Shown: positions 37,620-47,080, counted from the stretch's first letter. The stretch: DNA of 64,000 nucleotides from Achromobacter arsenitoxydans SY8 (GCF_000236785.1 NZ_AGUF01000055.1:124001-188000), one strand, 5' to 3'. Made by a program: numbers and translations. The notes: a model not told the origin generated them from the sequence alone.

Positions 37620-38339
37620 GTGCTTGAGTTTTTCCAGACGCTGAGTTGGGCAGCGGTATTTCAAATCATTCTTATCGACATCCTGCTCGGCGGCGACAAC
37701 GCTGTCGTGATTGCGCTGGCGTGTCGCAACCTGGCGCCCAAGCAACGGATGCAAGGCATTTTGTGGGGCACCGCGGGGGCAATCATCCTGCGTGTCGTGC
37801 TGATCGCCTTCGCGATGCAGCTCCTGAATATCCCGTTCCTGAAGGTCGTGGGCGGCGTGCTGCTGGTCTGGATCGGCGTCAAGCTCCTGGTTCCCGAAGA
37901 CGATGCGCATGGCGACATCAAGGGCGGCACATCCATCGTCGCCGCGATCAAGACCATCATCATCGCTGACTTCGTGATGAGCCTGGACAACGTGATCGCC
38001 ATTGCTGGCGCCGCGCAGAACGCGCATGCCGACCATCAGCTCGGTCTGGTGATCTTCGGCTTGGTCGTCAGTGTGCCGATCATCATCTGGGGCAGCACGC
38101 TGGTGCTCAAGCTCATCGACCGCTATCCGCTGGTCGTCACCTTCGGCGCGGGCCTGCTGGGCTGGATCGCCGGCGGCATGCTGGTTACCGACGTTATTGT
38201 CGAGCGTCAATTTGGCGTTCAGCCGGCTACGGTTAAAATCGCCGCTGAAATCATTGGCGCCTTGCTCGTTGTTGTCCTTGGACGGTGGCTGGCAAGCCGC
38301 AAGAACGCTTCCAAGGAATCAGCACATGAGTCTGCGTAG
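37620..38339 (+). CDS. TerC family membrane protein (YjbE type), second paralogue
   Basis: A 239-residue paralogue of the preceding gene with seven hydrophobic helices and the motifs LGGDNAVVIALACR and MSLDNVIAIAGAA. It starts with a GTG at 37620, with GGGGG upstream. The two copies are clearly homologous along their length but diverged, so the duplication is old. The small pilin-like gene overlaps its last 14 bases. Confidence 0.9.
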   Translation: MLEFFQTLSWAAVFQIILIDILLGGDNAVVIALACRNLAPKQRMQGILWGTAGAIILRVVLIAFAMQLLNIPFLKVVGGVLLVWIGVKLLVPEDDAHGDIKGGTSIVAAIKTIIIADFVMSLDNVIAIAGAAQNAHADHQLGLVIFGLVVSVPIIIWGSTLVLKLIDRYPLVVTFGAGLLGWIAGGMLVTDVIVERQFGVQPATVKIAAEIIGALLVVVLGRWLASRKNASKESAHESA

Positions 38340-38448
38340 ATCCACCGACCCCCAGCAAACCGAATCGGGCCTGAGCCTTCTTCAGGGCCTGTTCGTGCTG
38401 GCCATCCTCGGGGTAGTCGCGACGATCATCGTCTCCAACTTCGTTTGA
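38326..38448 (+). CDS. Pilin-like N-terminal peptide, 40 residues
   Basis: A 40-residue open frame with AAGGA eight bases before its ATG, overlapping the end of the second terC. After 15 polar residues comes G-LSLLQGLFVLAILGVVAT. This has the shape of the type IV pilin processing site and hydrophobic helix (G, then an S/T-L-hydrophobic run), except that the position +5 Glu is Gln20. It stops right after the helix, with no globular domain. In Ralstonia and Burkholderia a full pilA gene lies next to terC at this locus (from memory), so this may be a vestige or a small membrane peptide. Confidence 0.6.
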   Translation: MSLRRSTDPQQTESGLSLLQGLFVLAILGVVATIIVSNFV

Positions 38449-38457
38449 TGGCGTCAC

Positions 38458-39402
38458 GTGTCTCTGCCACAACGCCTGGTCATCGCGACCCGCGCCAGCC
38501 GGCTTGCCCTTTGGCAAGCCGAGCATGTGCGCGACCGGCTGCGCACGCTGTACCCGGCGTGCGCGGTTGAGCTTCTTACCCTGACGACCCGAGGCGACCA
38601 GATCCTCGACCGTACGCTTTCAAAGGTGGGCGGGAAGGGACTGTTCGTCAAGGAACTCGAAAACGCCCTGCTCGACGGGCGCGCCGATCTGGCCGTGCAC
38701 TCCTTGAAGGACGTGCCGGTCGATCTGCAGGCCCCATTCGAGCTTTGCGCCGTTCTCGATCGCGCGGATCCGCGCGATGCCTTTGTCTCCAACCACTACG
38801 CCACGCTTGCGGAATTGCCCGCGGGCGCGGTCGTGGGCACGTCCAGCCTGCGCCGCGAATCACAGATCCGCGCGCGCTATCCGGCGCTCGTGGTGAAGCC
38901 GCTGCGCGGCAACCTGGATACGCGCCTGGGCAAGCTCGACAAGGGCGACTACGACGCCATCGTGCTGGCGGCCGCCGGTCTTGAGCGCCTGGGCCTGGGC
39001 GCGCGCATCCGCGCGTTGCTGGATCCCGCCGACAGCCTGCCGGCGGCGGGGCAGGGAGCCCTGGGCATCGAAATCCGCGACGACCGCAGTGATATGCGCG
39101 CCTGGCTGGCGCCGCTGGTCAGCGCCGACACGACCGCCTGCGTCCTGGCCGAACGCGCCGTCTCGCGCAAGCTGGGCGGGTCCTGCCAGGTGCCCCTGGC
39201 TGCTTACGCCCAGATCTCGGACGGCGCCTTGTCGCTGCGCGCGCTGGTGGCTTCGCCGGATGGCGTGCGCATGGTCCACGCCGCCCGCAGCGGTCCCGCC
39301 AGCGAGGCCGAAGCCATCGGCGAGGCCGCAGCCAGCGAATTGCTGGATGCCGGCGCCGAGACCATTCTTCGCGAATTGTTGCAGGCGCCCGGGCCAGGCT
39401 GA
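38458..39402 (+). CDS. hemC: Porphobilinogen deaminase (hydroxymethylbilane synthase)
   Basis: HemC joins four porphobilinogen molecules into hydroxymethylbilane for haem and sirohaem synthesis. The 314-residue protein has [17 protein letters not shown], the active-site loop [24 protein letters not shown] and the dipyrromethane-carrying Cys243 in [11 protein letters not shown]. It starts with a GTG at 38458, nine bases after the pilin-like gene's stop. Its stop overlaps the hemD start (TGATG), implying translational coupling. Confidence 0.96.
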   Translation: MSLPQRLVIATRASRLALWQAEHVRDRLRTLYPACAVELLTLTTRGDQILDRTLSKVGGKGLFVKELENALLDGRADLAVHSLKDVPVDLQAPFELCAVLDRADPRDAFVSNHYATLAELPAGAVVGTSSLRRESQIRARYPALVVKPLRGNLDTRLGKLDKGDYDAIVLAAAGLERLGLGARIRALLDPADSLPAAGQGALGIEIRDDRSDMRAWLAPLVSADTTACVLAERAVSRKLGGSCQVPLAAYAQISDGALSLRALVASPDGVRMVHAARSGPASEAEAIGEAAASELLDAGAETILRELLQAPGPG

Positions 39403-40220
39403 TGGTCAAGGCGCCCGCAGCCGCCGAAAGGCCGCGCGTCGCCGTCCTCACACGGCCCGCGGGGCGCAACGAAGCACTGGCCGGACGCCTGCAGGGCGCC
39501 GGCTGGTTGCCTTGCGTGCTCCCCGCCCTTGAAATCCATCCCTTGCCCATGGTCCCCGCGGACCTGCCTCGGCCGGCGGCCTACGACATGGTCGTCTTCG
39601 TCAGCGGCAACGCGGCCAGGCATTATCTGGACCAGTTGTCCCGGGCGGACGGCCCGGCCGCGTGGCCCGCCGGCGTAATCGCGGCCACCGTGGGGCCGGC
39701 CAGCGCCCAGGCGCTGCGCGGCCTGGACGGTTTTGGCGCGAATACAACAGTTCTTCATCCTGGCGCCGACGCCGAGAGCCACGATTCCGAAGCCCTGTGG
39801 CAAGTCCTCCAGGATCTCCCGCAACTGCCGGCCAGGGTGCTGGTGGTGCGCGGCACGCAAGGCAGGGACTGGCTGGGCGATACGCTCGAGGCCCACGGCT
39901 CGGCGGTGACACGCCACGCGGTTTACCTAAGGCGGCCCGCGGGCTGGACCGCCTCGCAGGTGGCGCAACTGCGGCGCTGGGCGGATGACGGCGTTGGCGC
40001 GACCTGGCTGATCACCAGCGGCGAGGGCGCGGATGCGGTCCGCGCCGGCCTTGACGCCGCGGGACTGTCGGACTGGTGGGGGCGCTGCGGCTTCGTGCTG
40101 ACGCATCCCACGCTGGCGCGGCGCGTGCCCCAGGCGGGCCATGGCGCGACCTGTCAGGCGATGGTAAAAATCTGCTTGCCCAACGACGACTCGATATTCC
40201 AGGCTTTTGTTGCTGCCTGA
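39402..40220 (+). CDS. hemD: Uroporphyrinogen-III synthase
   Basis: HemD inverts the D ring and cyclises hydroxymethylbilane to uroporphyrinogen III. The 272-residue protein is weakly conserved, as usual. It has the N-terminal VAVLTRPAGRNEALAGRL, the central VVFVSGNAARHYLDQL and the C-terminal TWLITSGEGADAVR region of the family. The identity is supported by its position between hemC and hemX. The start overlaps the hemC stop, and hemX begins 37 bases downstream. Confidence 0.9.
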   Translation: MVKAPAAAERPRVAVLTRPAGRNEALAGRLQGAGWLPCVLPALEIHPLPMVPADLPRPAAYDMVVFVSGNAARHYLDQLSRADGPAAWPAGVIAATVGPASAQALRGLDGFGANTTVLHPGADAESHDSEALWQVLQDLPQLPARVLVVRGTQGRDWLGDTLEAHGSAVTRHAVYLRRPAGWTASQVAQLRRWADDGVGATWLITSGEGADAVRAGLDAAGLSDWWGRCGFVLTHPTLARRVPQAGHGATCQAMVKICLPNDDSIFQAFVAA

Positions 40221-40257
40221 TTCGTTGGTTCGGACCGACACCGAATACAATCGCGTC

Positions 40258-41448
40258 ATGACAGACAAGACTCCCGCTACCGATCCGGCCGTTCATCCGG
40301 CCGCCCCGGACGCAACTGCGCCCGCATCGGCCCCGGCCGATCCCGTCAAGGCCCGTCCGGCCAAGCGCGGCAGTGGCCCTCTGGTCACCGCCCTGATAAT
40401 CGTGATCCTGTTGGCCGTCGGCCTGGGTTACGCCCTCTGGAAGCAGCGCACGCAATTCGTATCTGCCGGCCGCGAAGTCGCCACGCGCATAGAAACGCTC
40501 AGCACCGATGTCGCGCAGGCCCGCAAGGACACGCGCGAGGCCCTGGCGTTGGCGCAGGCCCAGGCGGGACGCGTGGCCGAACTCGAGGACACCGTCCGCG
40601 AGACACAGAGCCAGTACAACGCCCTGCAACTGGCCTGGCAGAACTTCAATGACAGCGCCAGCGACGAACTGCTGGCCAATGACGTCGAACGCCTGCTCAC
40701 CATCGCCAACCAGCAATTGCGCCTGGCGGGCAATGTGTCCAACGCCATCGTGGCCCTGGAGACCGCTCAATCCCGCCTGGCGCGCGCCGACCGTCCGCGG
40801 TTCTCCAGCCTGCAGCAGTCGATCAACGGCGACTTGGACCGCCTGCGCGCCGTCTCCACCGTAGACATCCCGGCCCAATCCGCCCGCATCGAACGCCTGG
40901 TCGCGCTGATCGGCCGCGCGCCGCTGCTGGTGCCGGACGCCGCGGCGTCCGGTGTCGCGCCGGTCGGACAGGCCCAGCCAGTGGCGCCTGTCCCCGTGGT
41001 GGATCCCCTGGCCGGCCTGCCGGCCGACGCTCCCTGGTGGCAGCGCTGGCGCGCGGAAGTGGCTTCGTGGCCCGGCCGCGCCGGCTCCGCGCTGGCGCAT
41101 GAGCTTGGCGGCCTGATCACCATCCAGCGTGTCGATGAGCCCGCCGCGCTGTTGCTGTCGCCCGAACAGGCCGACCAGGTGCGCGGCACGCTGCGCCAGC
41201 GCCTGCTTACGGCCCAGCTGGCCATGCTGATGCGCCAGCCTTCGGTCTGGAAGAGCGAACTCGACAACGTCGGCACGACCCTCTCCAAGTACTTCGACGG
41301 CCGTTCGCCCGATACCGTCGCCGCCCAGACTCTGGCGCGCGAACTCGCGCAGACCGACATTGCCGTGCGCATGCCGGAGGTGGCCGACAGCCTGAACGCC
41401 GTGGCCGCGCTGCGCGCCGCCGGCTTCAAGACCAGCGATCAGGACTGA
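40258..41448 (+). CDS. hemX: HemX-like uroporphyrinogen-III C-methyltransferase family protein
   Basis: A 396-residue inner-membrane protein. A Pro/Ala-rich cytosolic tail (1-40) leads to one membrane helix at about 42-62 and then a long coiled-coil (70-115) in the periplasm. The family name suggests methyltransferase activity, but HemX lacks an SAM-binding domain and its role in haem synthesis is unclear. Conserved segments are WQNFNDSASDELLANDVERL and LAMLMRQPSVWKSELDNVGT. It lies between hemD and hemY, separated from hemY by 5 bases. Confidence 0.88.
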   Translation: MTDKTPATDPAVHPAAPDATAPASAPADPVKARPAKRGSGPLVTALIIVILLAVGLGYALWKQRTQFVSAGREVATRIETLSTDVAQARKDTREALALAQAQAGRVAELEDTVRETQSQYNALQLAWQNFNDSASDELLANDVERLLTIANQQLRLAGNVSNAIVALETAQSRLARADRPRFSSLQQSINGDLDRLRAVSTVDIPAQSARIERLVALIGRAPLLVPDAAASGVAPVGQAQPVAPVPVVDPLAGLPADAPWWQRWRAEVASWPGRAGSALAHELGGLITIQRVDEPAALLLSPEQADQVRGTLRQRLLTAQLAMLMRQPSVWKSELDNVGTTLSKYFDGRSPDTVAAQTLARELAQTDIAVRMPEVADSLNAVAALRAAGFKTSDQD

Positions 41449-41453
41449 GGCCT

Positions 41454-43073
41454 ATGCGTACCTGGTTCTGGACTCTGCTGCTCGCCGTCGTTGCCGTCGC
41501 CCTGGCGGTGGTGTTGCGCTCGCATTCCGGCAACGTGCTGTTGCTCGTGTGGCCGTGGCGCATCGAGATGTCGCTGACGCTCGCCGTCCTGCTCATCGTC
41601 GCGACTTTCATCATTCTGTATGTGGGCTTGCGCCTGCTGGCGTGGCTGCTCGCCATTCCCGACCGCGTGCGGGCCTGGCGCGGCAAGCGCGCGCAGGCGC
41701 GCGATCACGAACTCCTCGAGCGCGGCTGGATCGGCCTCCTGGAAGGCCGCTACTCCCACGCCGAGAAAGACCTGACCAAGCTGCTCGACCAGACCAAGGT
41801 GCAGACGCGCCGGGTCCTGGCGGCCCTGTCCGCCGGGCGTGCGGCGCATGGCCTGGGCGAGTTCGACCGGCGCGATCGCCTGCTGGCCACTGCGCAGGAA
41901 CAGGCAGGCGCCGATCCGGGCCTGGTTGAAGCCACGGCTACGGTTTCGGCAGACATGCTGCTGGATCAGGGGCACGCGGAACGCGCGCTGTCGGTGCTGG
42001 CGCCGCTGGCCGACGGCGGGGCTCGCCACCTGCACACGATGCGCCTGCTGCTGCGCGCGCATACCGCGTTGAACCACCAGGAACAGGTGTTTACGCTGGC
42101 GCGCGGTCTCGTGCGCCGCAATGCGCTGGCGCGGGCCGAAGCCGACATCCTGATCGACGCCTCGGGCGCAGCGCGTCTGCGCGCCGCTGCCGGCAGCGAC
42201 GCCTGGCGCGCCATCTGGAAAGACCTGAAAGCCGAAGAACGCCTGCTGCCAGAAATCGCCCTGGCGGGGGCGGCGGCCTTCGAGGCAGCTGGCGAACCCG
42301 CCGAAGCCGCCCGCGTGCTGGAATCCGCGGTTGCCGTCAAATTCAATCCGGCGCTGGTGGCGGCGTATGCCCGCTGCGAAGCCGAGCAGGTCTCCCGCCG
42401 CCTTTCCAAGGCCGAAACCTGGCTGCATCAGCGCCCGACCGACCCGGACCTCCTGACCGCCCTGGGCATGCTTTGCCTGAACGGCCAGCTTTGGGGGCAG
42501 GCGGAACGCTATCTGCTGCGCAGCCTGAGCCGCCGCAGCGATGCGCAGACGCATGCGCTGCTGGGCAGCCTGTATGACCGCCTGGACCGCCCCGCCGACG
42601 CCGTGCGCCACTGGCGCCTTGCAACGGCGGCCAGCATGGCGCTGCCGGTGCTGGCCGCCGATGCGGCGCTGCCCGCGGCCGACACCGGGTCCGATCCCTA
42701 TCGCGTGGACGCCGAAGGCGGCTATGCCGTGGGTCTGTCGGACACCGACAGCGATACCGACGTCGGCGGCGATTATCCGGCGCTGCCGCCGGCCGTCGCG
42801 GCCTCGGCCTCCGACTATGTGCTGGACCCGGAAGCGCGCGCCAGCAAAGAGCAGCGCGATCGTGCGCTCGCGCCCGAAGACGCGCCGCTGGCTGGCGGTA
42901 CTTCCGACATCGACGAGTACTTCGACAGCGCGCCGATACCGGCGGCGGCTTTCGACGAACCCGTGCCCACCTACGCGCCGGCGCCGGCCTCGGCGCCCCA
43001 GGCGCCCAAGCCCGCCGCCGCCGCGCCCGTGCCGTCCACCAAGCCGCCGTTCAAGAACGACGGCTCGATTTGA
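41454..43073 (+). CDS. hemY: HemY-like membrane protein with tetratricopeptide repeats
   Basis: A 539-residue protein of the HemY family, distinct from the Gram-positive protoporphyrinogen oxidase of the same name. Two membrane helices lie at about 2-20 and 38-63. They are followed by helical TPR-like repeats (about 85-400), as in the HemY N-terminal domain and the tail found in proteobacteria. A Pro/Ala-rich, acidic C-terminus of about 120 residues looks disordered. A role in late haem synthesis or its coordination is inferred from synteny. It ends 29 bases before ppa. Confidence 0.88.
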   Translation: MRTWFWTLLLAVVAVALAVVLRSHSGNVLLLVWPWRIEMSLTLAVLLIVATFIILYVGLRLLAWLLAIPDRVRAWRGKRAQARDHELLERGWIGLLEGRYSHAEKDLTKLLDQTKVQTRRVLAALSAGRAAHGLGEFDRRDRLLATAQEQAGADPGLVEATATVSADMLLDQGHAERALSVLAPLADGGARHLHTMRLLLRAHTALNHQEQVFTLARGLVRRNALARAEADILIDASGAARLRAAAGSDAWRAIWKDLKAEERLLPEIALAGAAAFEAAGEPAEAARVLESAVAVKFNPALVAAYARCEAEQVSRRLSKAETWLHQRPTDPDLLTALGMLCLNGQLWGQAERYLLRSLSRRSDAQTHALLGSLYDRLDRPADAVRHWRLATAASMALPVLAADAALPAADTGSDPYRVDAEGGYAVGLSDTDSDTDVGGDYPALPPAVAASASDYVLDPEARASKEQRDRALAPEDAPLAGGTSDIDEYFDSAPIPAAAFDEPVPTYAPAPASAPQAPKPAAAAPVPSTKPPFKNDGSI

Positions 43074-43102
43074 ATAATCTTTCAGACAAACAAGGTTGAA
43101 TC

Positions 43103-43633
43103 ATGAGTCTTGATCGCGTCTCCCCTGGCAAGAAGCTGCCGGAAGACTTCAACGTCATCATCGAAATCCCGATGAACGCCGACCCGGTGAAGTACGAGGT
43201 CGACAAGGATTCCGGTGCGATTTTCGTTGACCGCTTCATGCTGACGGCCATGCACTATCCGTGCAACTACGGCTACATCCCGCAAACCCTGTCCGAAGAC
43301 GGCGACCCCGCCGACGTGCTGGTGCTGACTCCGTTCCCCATCCAGATCGGCGCCGTGGTGCGCTGCCGCGCCATCGGCGTGCTGGAAATGGACGACGAGT
43401 CGGGCGGCGACGCCAAGCTGCTGGCCGTGCCGATCGAAAAGCTGTACCCCCCGTACCGCAACATCAAGTCCTACGAAGATCTGCCCGCGGAAGACGTCTC
43501 CCGCATCCAGCACTTCTTCGAGCACTACAAGGACCTGGAAAAGGGCAAGTGGGTCAAGGTCAAGGGCTGGAAGGGCGTCGATGCCGCACACGAGGAAATC
43601 GTGCGCAGCGCCGAGCGCTACAGCCAGGGCTGA
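43103..43633 (+). CDS. ppa: Inorganic pyrophosphatase
   Basis: A soluble family I enzyme that hydrolyses pyrophosphate to two phosphates and drives biosynthesis. The 176-residue protein has the metal-binding signature [11 protein letters not shown] and the conserved [28 protein letters not shown] and [12 protein letters not shown] segments. AAGG precedes the ATG. It is probably at the end of the hem operon, although it may also have its own promoter. Confidence 0.97.
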   Translation: MSLDRVSPGKKLPEDFNVIIEIPMNADPVKYEVDKDSGAIFVDRFMLTAMHYPCNYGYIPQTLSEDGDPADVLVLTPFPIQIGAVVRCRAIGVLEMDDESGGDAKLLAVPIEKLYPPYRNIKSYEDLPAEDVSRIQHFFEHYKDLEKGKWVKVKGWKGVDAAHEEIVRSAERYSQG

Positions 43634-43919
43634 TCGAATCCCGGCCGGTCCGGCTTTGCCGCCGGCCGGCGCCCCGAGGCGGCGCGGCCGCGACCGCAGC
43701 ATGCGGCGCGCGTCCGCGCCGTTGCTTTTGCGCTTCGCAGAAGCCCAACGATCCCTCGCTTCGGCCGAAGAAAGGGATAAACTCGCGGATGCTTTTTCAA
43801 CGCCGGGCCGCCCAGAATAAAAACGCCCTCTAGCGGGGACTGCGGGCGAAGCGCGCGCGGCGTCGAGGTAACATATTTCGCCGGTTTCCGGTCACGTATT
43901 TGTCATAGGTTGATAGCTC

Positions 43920-44615
43920 ATGGACTACGTTCTACCTCCCCAGCCGCCCGTCGCGGTCCCCGTTGCCGGCAGCGCCGCGCTGTTTCCCGTTCGTCGCGTC
44001 TATTGCGTAGGCCGCAACTACGCCGAACACGCCAAGGAAATGGGTTTCACCGGCCGTGAGGATCCGTTCTTCTTCTGCAAGCCCGCAGACGCGGTGCTGG
44101 TGGTGGCCGACGGCGAAACCGGAAAAATGCCTTACCCGTCCAAGACCTCCAACCTGCACTACGAGATGGAACTGGTCGTAGTGCTGGGCAAGGGCGGCCG
44201 CGATATCCCCGTGGATCAGGCCAATGAGTGCGTCTGGGGTTACGCCCTGGGCCTGGACATGACCCGCCGCGATCTGCAAGGCGAAATGAAGAAGCAGGGC
44301 CGTCCCTGGGAAATCGGCAAGGCGTTCGACCAGTCGGCGCCGCTGGGCCCGATCCACCCCCGCAGCGTCGTCGGCACGCTGGAAAAAGGCGCCATCTGGC
44401 TGGATGTGAACGGCGAGCGCAAGCAATCCAGCGACATTTCGCAGATGCTGTGGAACGTGCCCGAGAGCATTTCGTACCTGTCGGGCCTGTTCGAACTGCA
44501 GCCGGGCGACATCATCTTCACCGGCACGCCCGAAGGCGTGGGTGCGGTGCGCCAGGGCGACGTGATCACCGGCGGCGTGGAAGGATTGGGCGAACTGCGC
44601 GTGCAGATTGCCTGA
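43920..44615 (+). CDS. Fumarylacetoacetate hydrolase family protein
   Basis: A 231-residue enzyme of the FAH family, which cleaves C-C bonds or decarboxylates in 2-oxo acid substrates. The motifs are VGRNYAEHAKEMGFTGREDP, the metal ligands in HYEMELVVVLGKGGRDI (E-x-E), DMTRRDLQGEMKKQGRPWEI and FTGTPEGVGAVRQGD. The closest known type is acylpyruvase or fumarylpyruvate hydrolase, but the exact substrate is not visible. It stands alone, and no aromatic catabolic genes lie nearby. The ATG lies 286 bases after ppa. Confidence 0.88.
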   Translation: MDYVLPPQPPVAVPVAGSAALFPVRRVYCVGRNYAEHAKEMGFTGREDPFFFCKPADAVLVVADGETGKMPYPSKTSNLHYEMELVVVLGKGGRDIPVDQANECVWGYALGLDMTRRDLQGEMKKQGRPWEIGKAFDQSAPLGPIHPRSVVGTLEKGAIWLDVNGERKQSSDISQMLWNVPESISYLSGLFELQPGDIIFTGTPEGVGAVRQGDVITGGVEGLGELRVQIA

Positions 44616-44649
44616 GGCTTAGCTTTTCATTCAATCAACAGGAGTTAGC

Positions 44650-44781
44650 ATGCGCGGCAAGATTGTGCTGACTGCATTCGTGGTGTTCGGGTTTGTGCTG
44701 GCCGGTTGCAATACCGTTGCCGGCATGGGCAAGGACATGTCGCGGGCAGGCAATGCCATCACCAACGCGGCCGATAAATAA
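44650..44781 (+). CDS. Entericidin A/B family lipoprotein, second copy
   Basis: A 43-residue peptide with a signal sequence ending VLAGC (lipidated Cys20) and the mature helix NTVAGMGKDMSRAGNAITNA of the entericidin family. AGGAG lies six bases before the ATG. It is followed by an intrinsic terminator about 20 bases later. It resembles the peptide at 18154-18288 but differs at many positions. Confidence 0.9.
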   Translation: MRGKIVLTAFVVFGFVLAGCNTVAGMGKDMSRAGNAITNAADK

Positions 44782-44800
44782 TCCGCCCGCGTTGGAAAAA

Positions 44801-44829
44801 AAGCCCCTTGATTGCTCAAGGGGCTTTTT
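44801..44829. terminator. Bidirectional terminator after entericidin
   Basis: An 11-bp stem (44801-44811 with 44816-44826) has a TTGC loop, an A run to the left and five T residues to the right. It serves the entericidin gene and the convergent PhoH-like gene. Confidence 0.9.
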
Positions 44830-44848
44830 GTTGGCGCGGGGCAAGGGC

Positions 44849-46558
44849 TTACAGCACGTCGCCCGCGTAGTCGGCCAGGCGGGAGCGCTCGCCGCGCTGC
44901 AGCGTGACGTGCCCGGAATGCGGCCAGCCCTTGAAGCGGTCGACGACGAACGTCAGACCCGAGCTGCCTTCGGTCAGGTAGGGCGTGTCGATCTGGGCGA
45001 TGTTGCCCAGGCAGATCACCTTGGTGCCGGGGCCGGCGCGGGTTACCAGCGTCTTCATCTGCTTGGGCGTCAAGTTTTGCGCCTCGTCGATGATGAGGTA
45101 CTTGTTCAGGAAGGTGCGGCCGCGCATGAAGTTCAGGGACTTGACCTTGATGCGCGAACGGATCAGGTCCATGGTGGCGGCACGGCCCCAGTCCCCGTTG
45201 CCTTCGCCGTCGCCCATGTTCAGCACGTCGAGGTTGTCCTCCAGGGCGCCCATCCATGGCAGCATCTTTTCCTCTTCCGTGCCGGGCAGGAAACCGATGT
45301 CCTCGCCGACCGGCACCGTGACGCGCGTCATGATGATTTCGGTGTAGCGCTTGGTTTCCAGCACCTGCGTGATGCCCGCCGCCAGCGCCAGCAGCGTCTT
45401 GCCCGTGCCTGCCTGGCCCAGCAGCGAAACGAAATCGCATTCCGGGTTCATCAGCAGGTTCATGGCGAAGTTCTGCTCGCGGTTGCGCGCCGTGATGCCC
45501 CAGACGTTGTTCTTGCCGTGGGTGTAGTCGCGCAGCGTCGCCAGCACCGCCATCTTGCCGCTGACTTCGCGCACTTGCGCGTACAGCGGCATCTGGCCTT
45601 CAAAGTAGACGAATTGATTGACTACGAACTGCGAGCACAGCGGGCCGTGGATGCGGTAGAACGTCGTGCCGCCCTGCTGCCAGGACTCGACGTCCTTGCC
45701 GTGCTTGTTCCAGAAGTCTTCGGGCAGTTGCATCACGCCCGAATACATCAGGTCCGAGTCTTCCAGGACGTGATCGTTGAAATAGTCTTCGGCCGCCATG
45801 CCCAGCGCGCGCGCCTTCAGGCGCATGTTGATGTCCTTGGACACCAGCACGACTTCGCGCTGCGGGTACTTTTCCTGCAAGGCGCGGACGACGCCCAGGA
45901 TCTGGTTGTCGGCCTTGCCCATGGGCAGGTCGGACGGCAGGGTGCTGTGGATGGCGGTCGTCTGGAACATCAGGCGGCCGGTGGCGTCCTTGTTGCCCAA
46001 CTTCGCCAGTTCCAGCCCTTCGTCGAGGTGCGTGGCGTCCTGCACCAGGGAATCCAGCGAACGGCTGACCTGACGCGCGTTGCGCGCCACTTCCGACATG
46101 CCCTTTTTCTGGTGGTCCAGTTCTTCCAGCGTCATCATCGGCAGGAAGATGTCGTGCTCTTCGAAGCGGAAGAGGGAGCTGGGATCGTGCAGCAGCACGT
46201 TCGTGTCCAGGACGAACAGCTTGCGTGGGGCGTTCTGGGCGCGGGCCTTGCCGCGCTTGGCGGGCGCCGGAGCGGCCTTGGCCTGCTGGCGGGCCGGGGC
46301 GCGGACGGCCGGCGAGGCCGGGGCGGGTGGCGGGACCTGGCGGGCGGGGGCGGGGATCTGCGCCTTGCGCGCCGGAGCCGCCAGGCCTTCGAGTTCAGGC
46401 TGGACAAGCATGTCGTCCTCGACGTCTTCCGCGAGGACGGCCTGGGTGTTGGACCGCGCAGCGGCAGTCTTGGTGGTGCGGGCCTGCGCCCGGGCGGAAT
46501 CGCCCGAGGGGAAGGTCAGGATGGCTGCGGGGCGGGTAGGCAACTTCGGAAGCGGCAT
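44849..46558 (-). CDS. PIN domain and PhoH-like ATPase protein
   Basis: A 569-residue protein of the YlaK/PIN-PhoH type. A Pro/Ala-rich linker (1-110) is followed by a PIN ribonuclease-like domain (about 112-250) with LFVLDTNVLLHDPSSLFRF and acidic residues in VVLVSKDINMRLKARAL. The C-terminal PhoH ATPase domain (from about 350) has Walker A GQAGTGKTLLA and Walker B LIIDEAQNLT. This combination is proposed to unwind and cleave RNA. The ATG at 46558 has AGGAGAG upstream. It is the first gene of the minus-strand block, with bcp lying upstream of it on the same strand. Confidence 0.92.
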   Translation of the reverse strand: MPLPKLPTRPAAILTFPSGDSARAQARTTKTAAARSNTQAVLAEDVEDDMLVQPELEGLAAPARKAQIPAPARQVPPPAPASPAVRAPARQQAKAAPAPAKRGKARAQNAPRKLFVLDTNVLLHDPSSLFRFEEHDIFLPMMTLEELDHQKKGMSEVARNARQVSRSLDSLVQDATHLDEGLELAKLGNKDATGRLMFQTTAIHSTLPSDLPMGKADNQILGVVRALQEKYPQREVVLVSKDINMRLKARALGMAAEDYFNDHVLEDSDLMYSGVMQLPEDFWNKHGKDVESWQQGGTTFYRIHGPLCSQFVVNQFVYFEGQMPLYAQVREVSGKMAVLATLRDYTHGKNNVWGITARNREQNFAMNLLMNPECDFVSLLGQAGTGKTLLALAAGITQVLETKRYTEIIMTRVTVPVGEDIGFLPGTEEEKMLPWMGALEDNLDVLNMGDGEGNGDWGRAATMDLIRSRIKVKSLNFMRGRTFLNKYLIIDEAQNLTPKQMKTLVTRAGPGTKVICLGNIAQIDTPYLTEGSSGLTFVVDRFKGWPHSGHVTLQRGERSRLADYAGDVL

Positions 46559-46615
46559 ATGCGTCACTCTCCTGTGTGGGCCGGGCATAGCGCCTGACGG
46601 GTATTTCCTGTGCGG

Positions 46616-47080
46616 CTAACCGATGCTTTTTGCGGCTTGCAGGACTTCCTTGGCGTGGCCCGGGACCTTCACCCCGCGCCACTCCTGCACCAGCACGCCA
46701 TAGGCATCAATCAGGAAGGTGCTGCGTTCGATGCCGCGCACCTGCTTTCCATACATATTCTTTTGCTTGATGACGCCGAACAGGTTGCAGACGGTTTCGT
46801 CGGCGTCGGAGATGAGAGGGAAAGGAAGTTCGTACTTGGCCTTGAAGTTCTCATGCGACTTCAGTGAATCGCGCGAGATGCCGATCACGATTGCGCTGGC
46901 CGAGAGGAACTCGGCGTGCAGATCGCGGAAATCCTGGCTTTCGGTGGTGCAGCCGGGCGTGTTGTCCTTGGGATAGAAGTACAGGATCACCGCCCGTCCC
47001 TGGCACTGTTCCAGGCTGATCGGGCCTATCGTGCTCTCAGCGGTGAACAGCGGGGCGGGCTTGCCTATGCTCGGCGTCAT
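46616..47080 (-). CDS. bcp: Peroxiredoxin BCP-like (thioredoxin-dependent thiol peroxidase)
   Basis: A cytosolic peroxiredoxin that reduces hydroperoxides. The 154-residue protein has YPKDNTPGCTTESQDFRDLH with the peroxidatic Cys44. The position of the E. coli resolving cysteine (five residues later) holds Gln, so it may use a different or no intramolecular partner. The ATG overlaps the stop of the upstream Mth938-like gene (ATGA). The phoH-like gene follows 57 bases later on the same strand. Confidence 0.93.
   Translation of the reverse strand: MTPSIGKPAPLFTAESTIGPISLEQCQGRAVILYFYPKDNTPGCTTESQDFRDLHAEFLSASAIVIGISRDSLKSHENFKAKYELPFPLISDADETVCNLFGVIKQKNMYGKQVRGIERSTFLIDAYGVLVQEWRGVKVPGHAKEVLQAAKSIG

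Noticed and set aside
44693..46597. A 634-codon open frame antisense to the PIN-PhoH gene
   Set aside because: The long antisense frame comes from GC-rich codon bias. It has no family features, and the opposite strand encodes a complete known protein.
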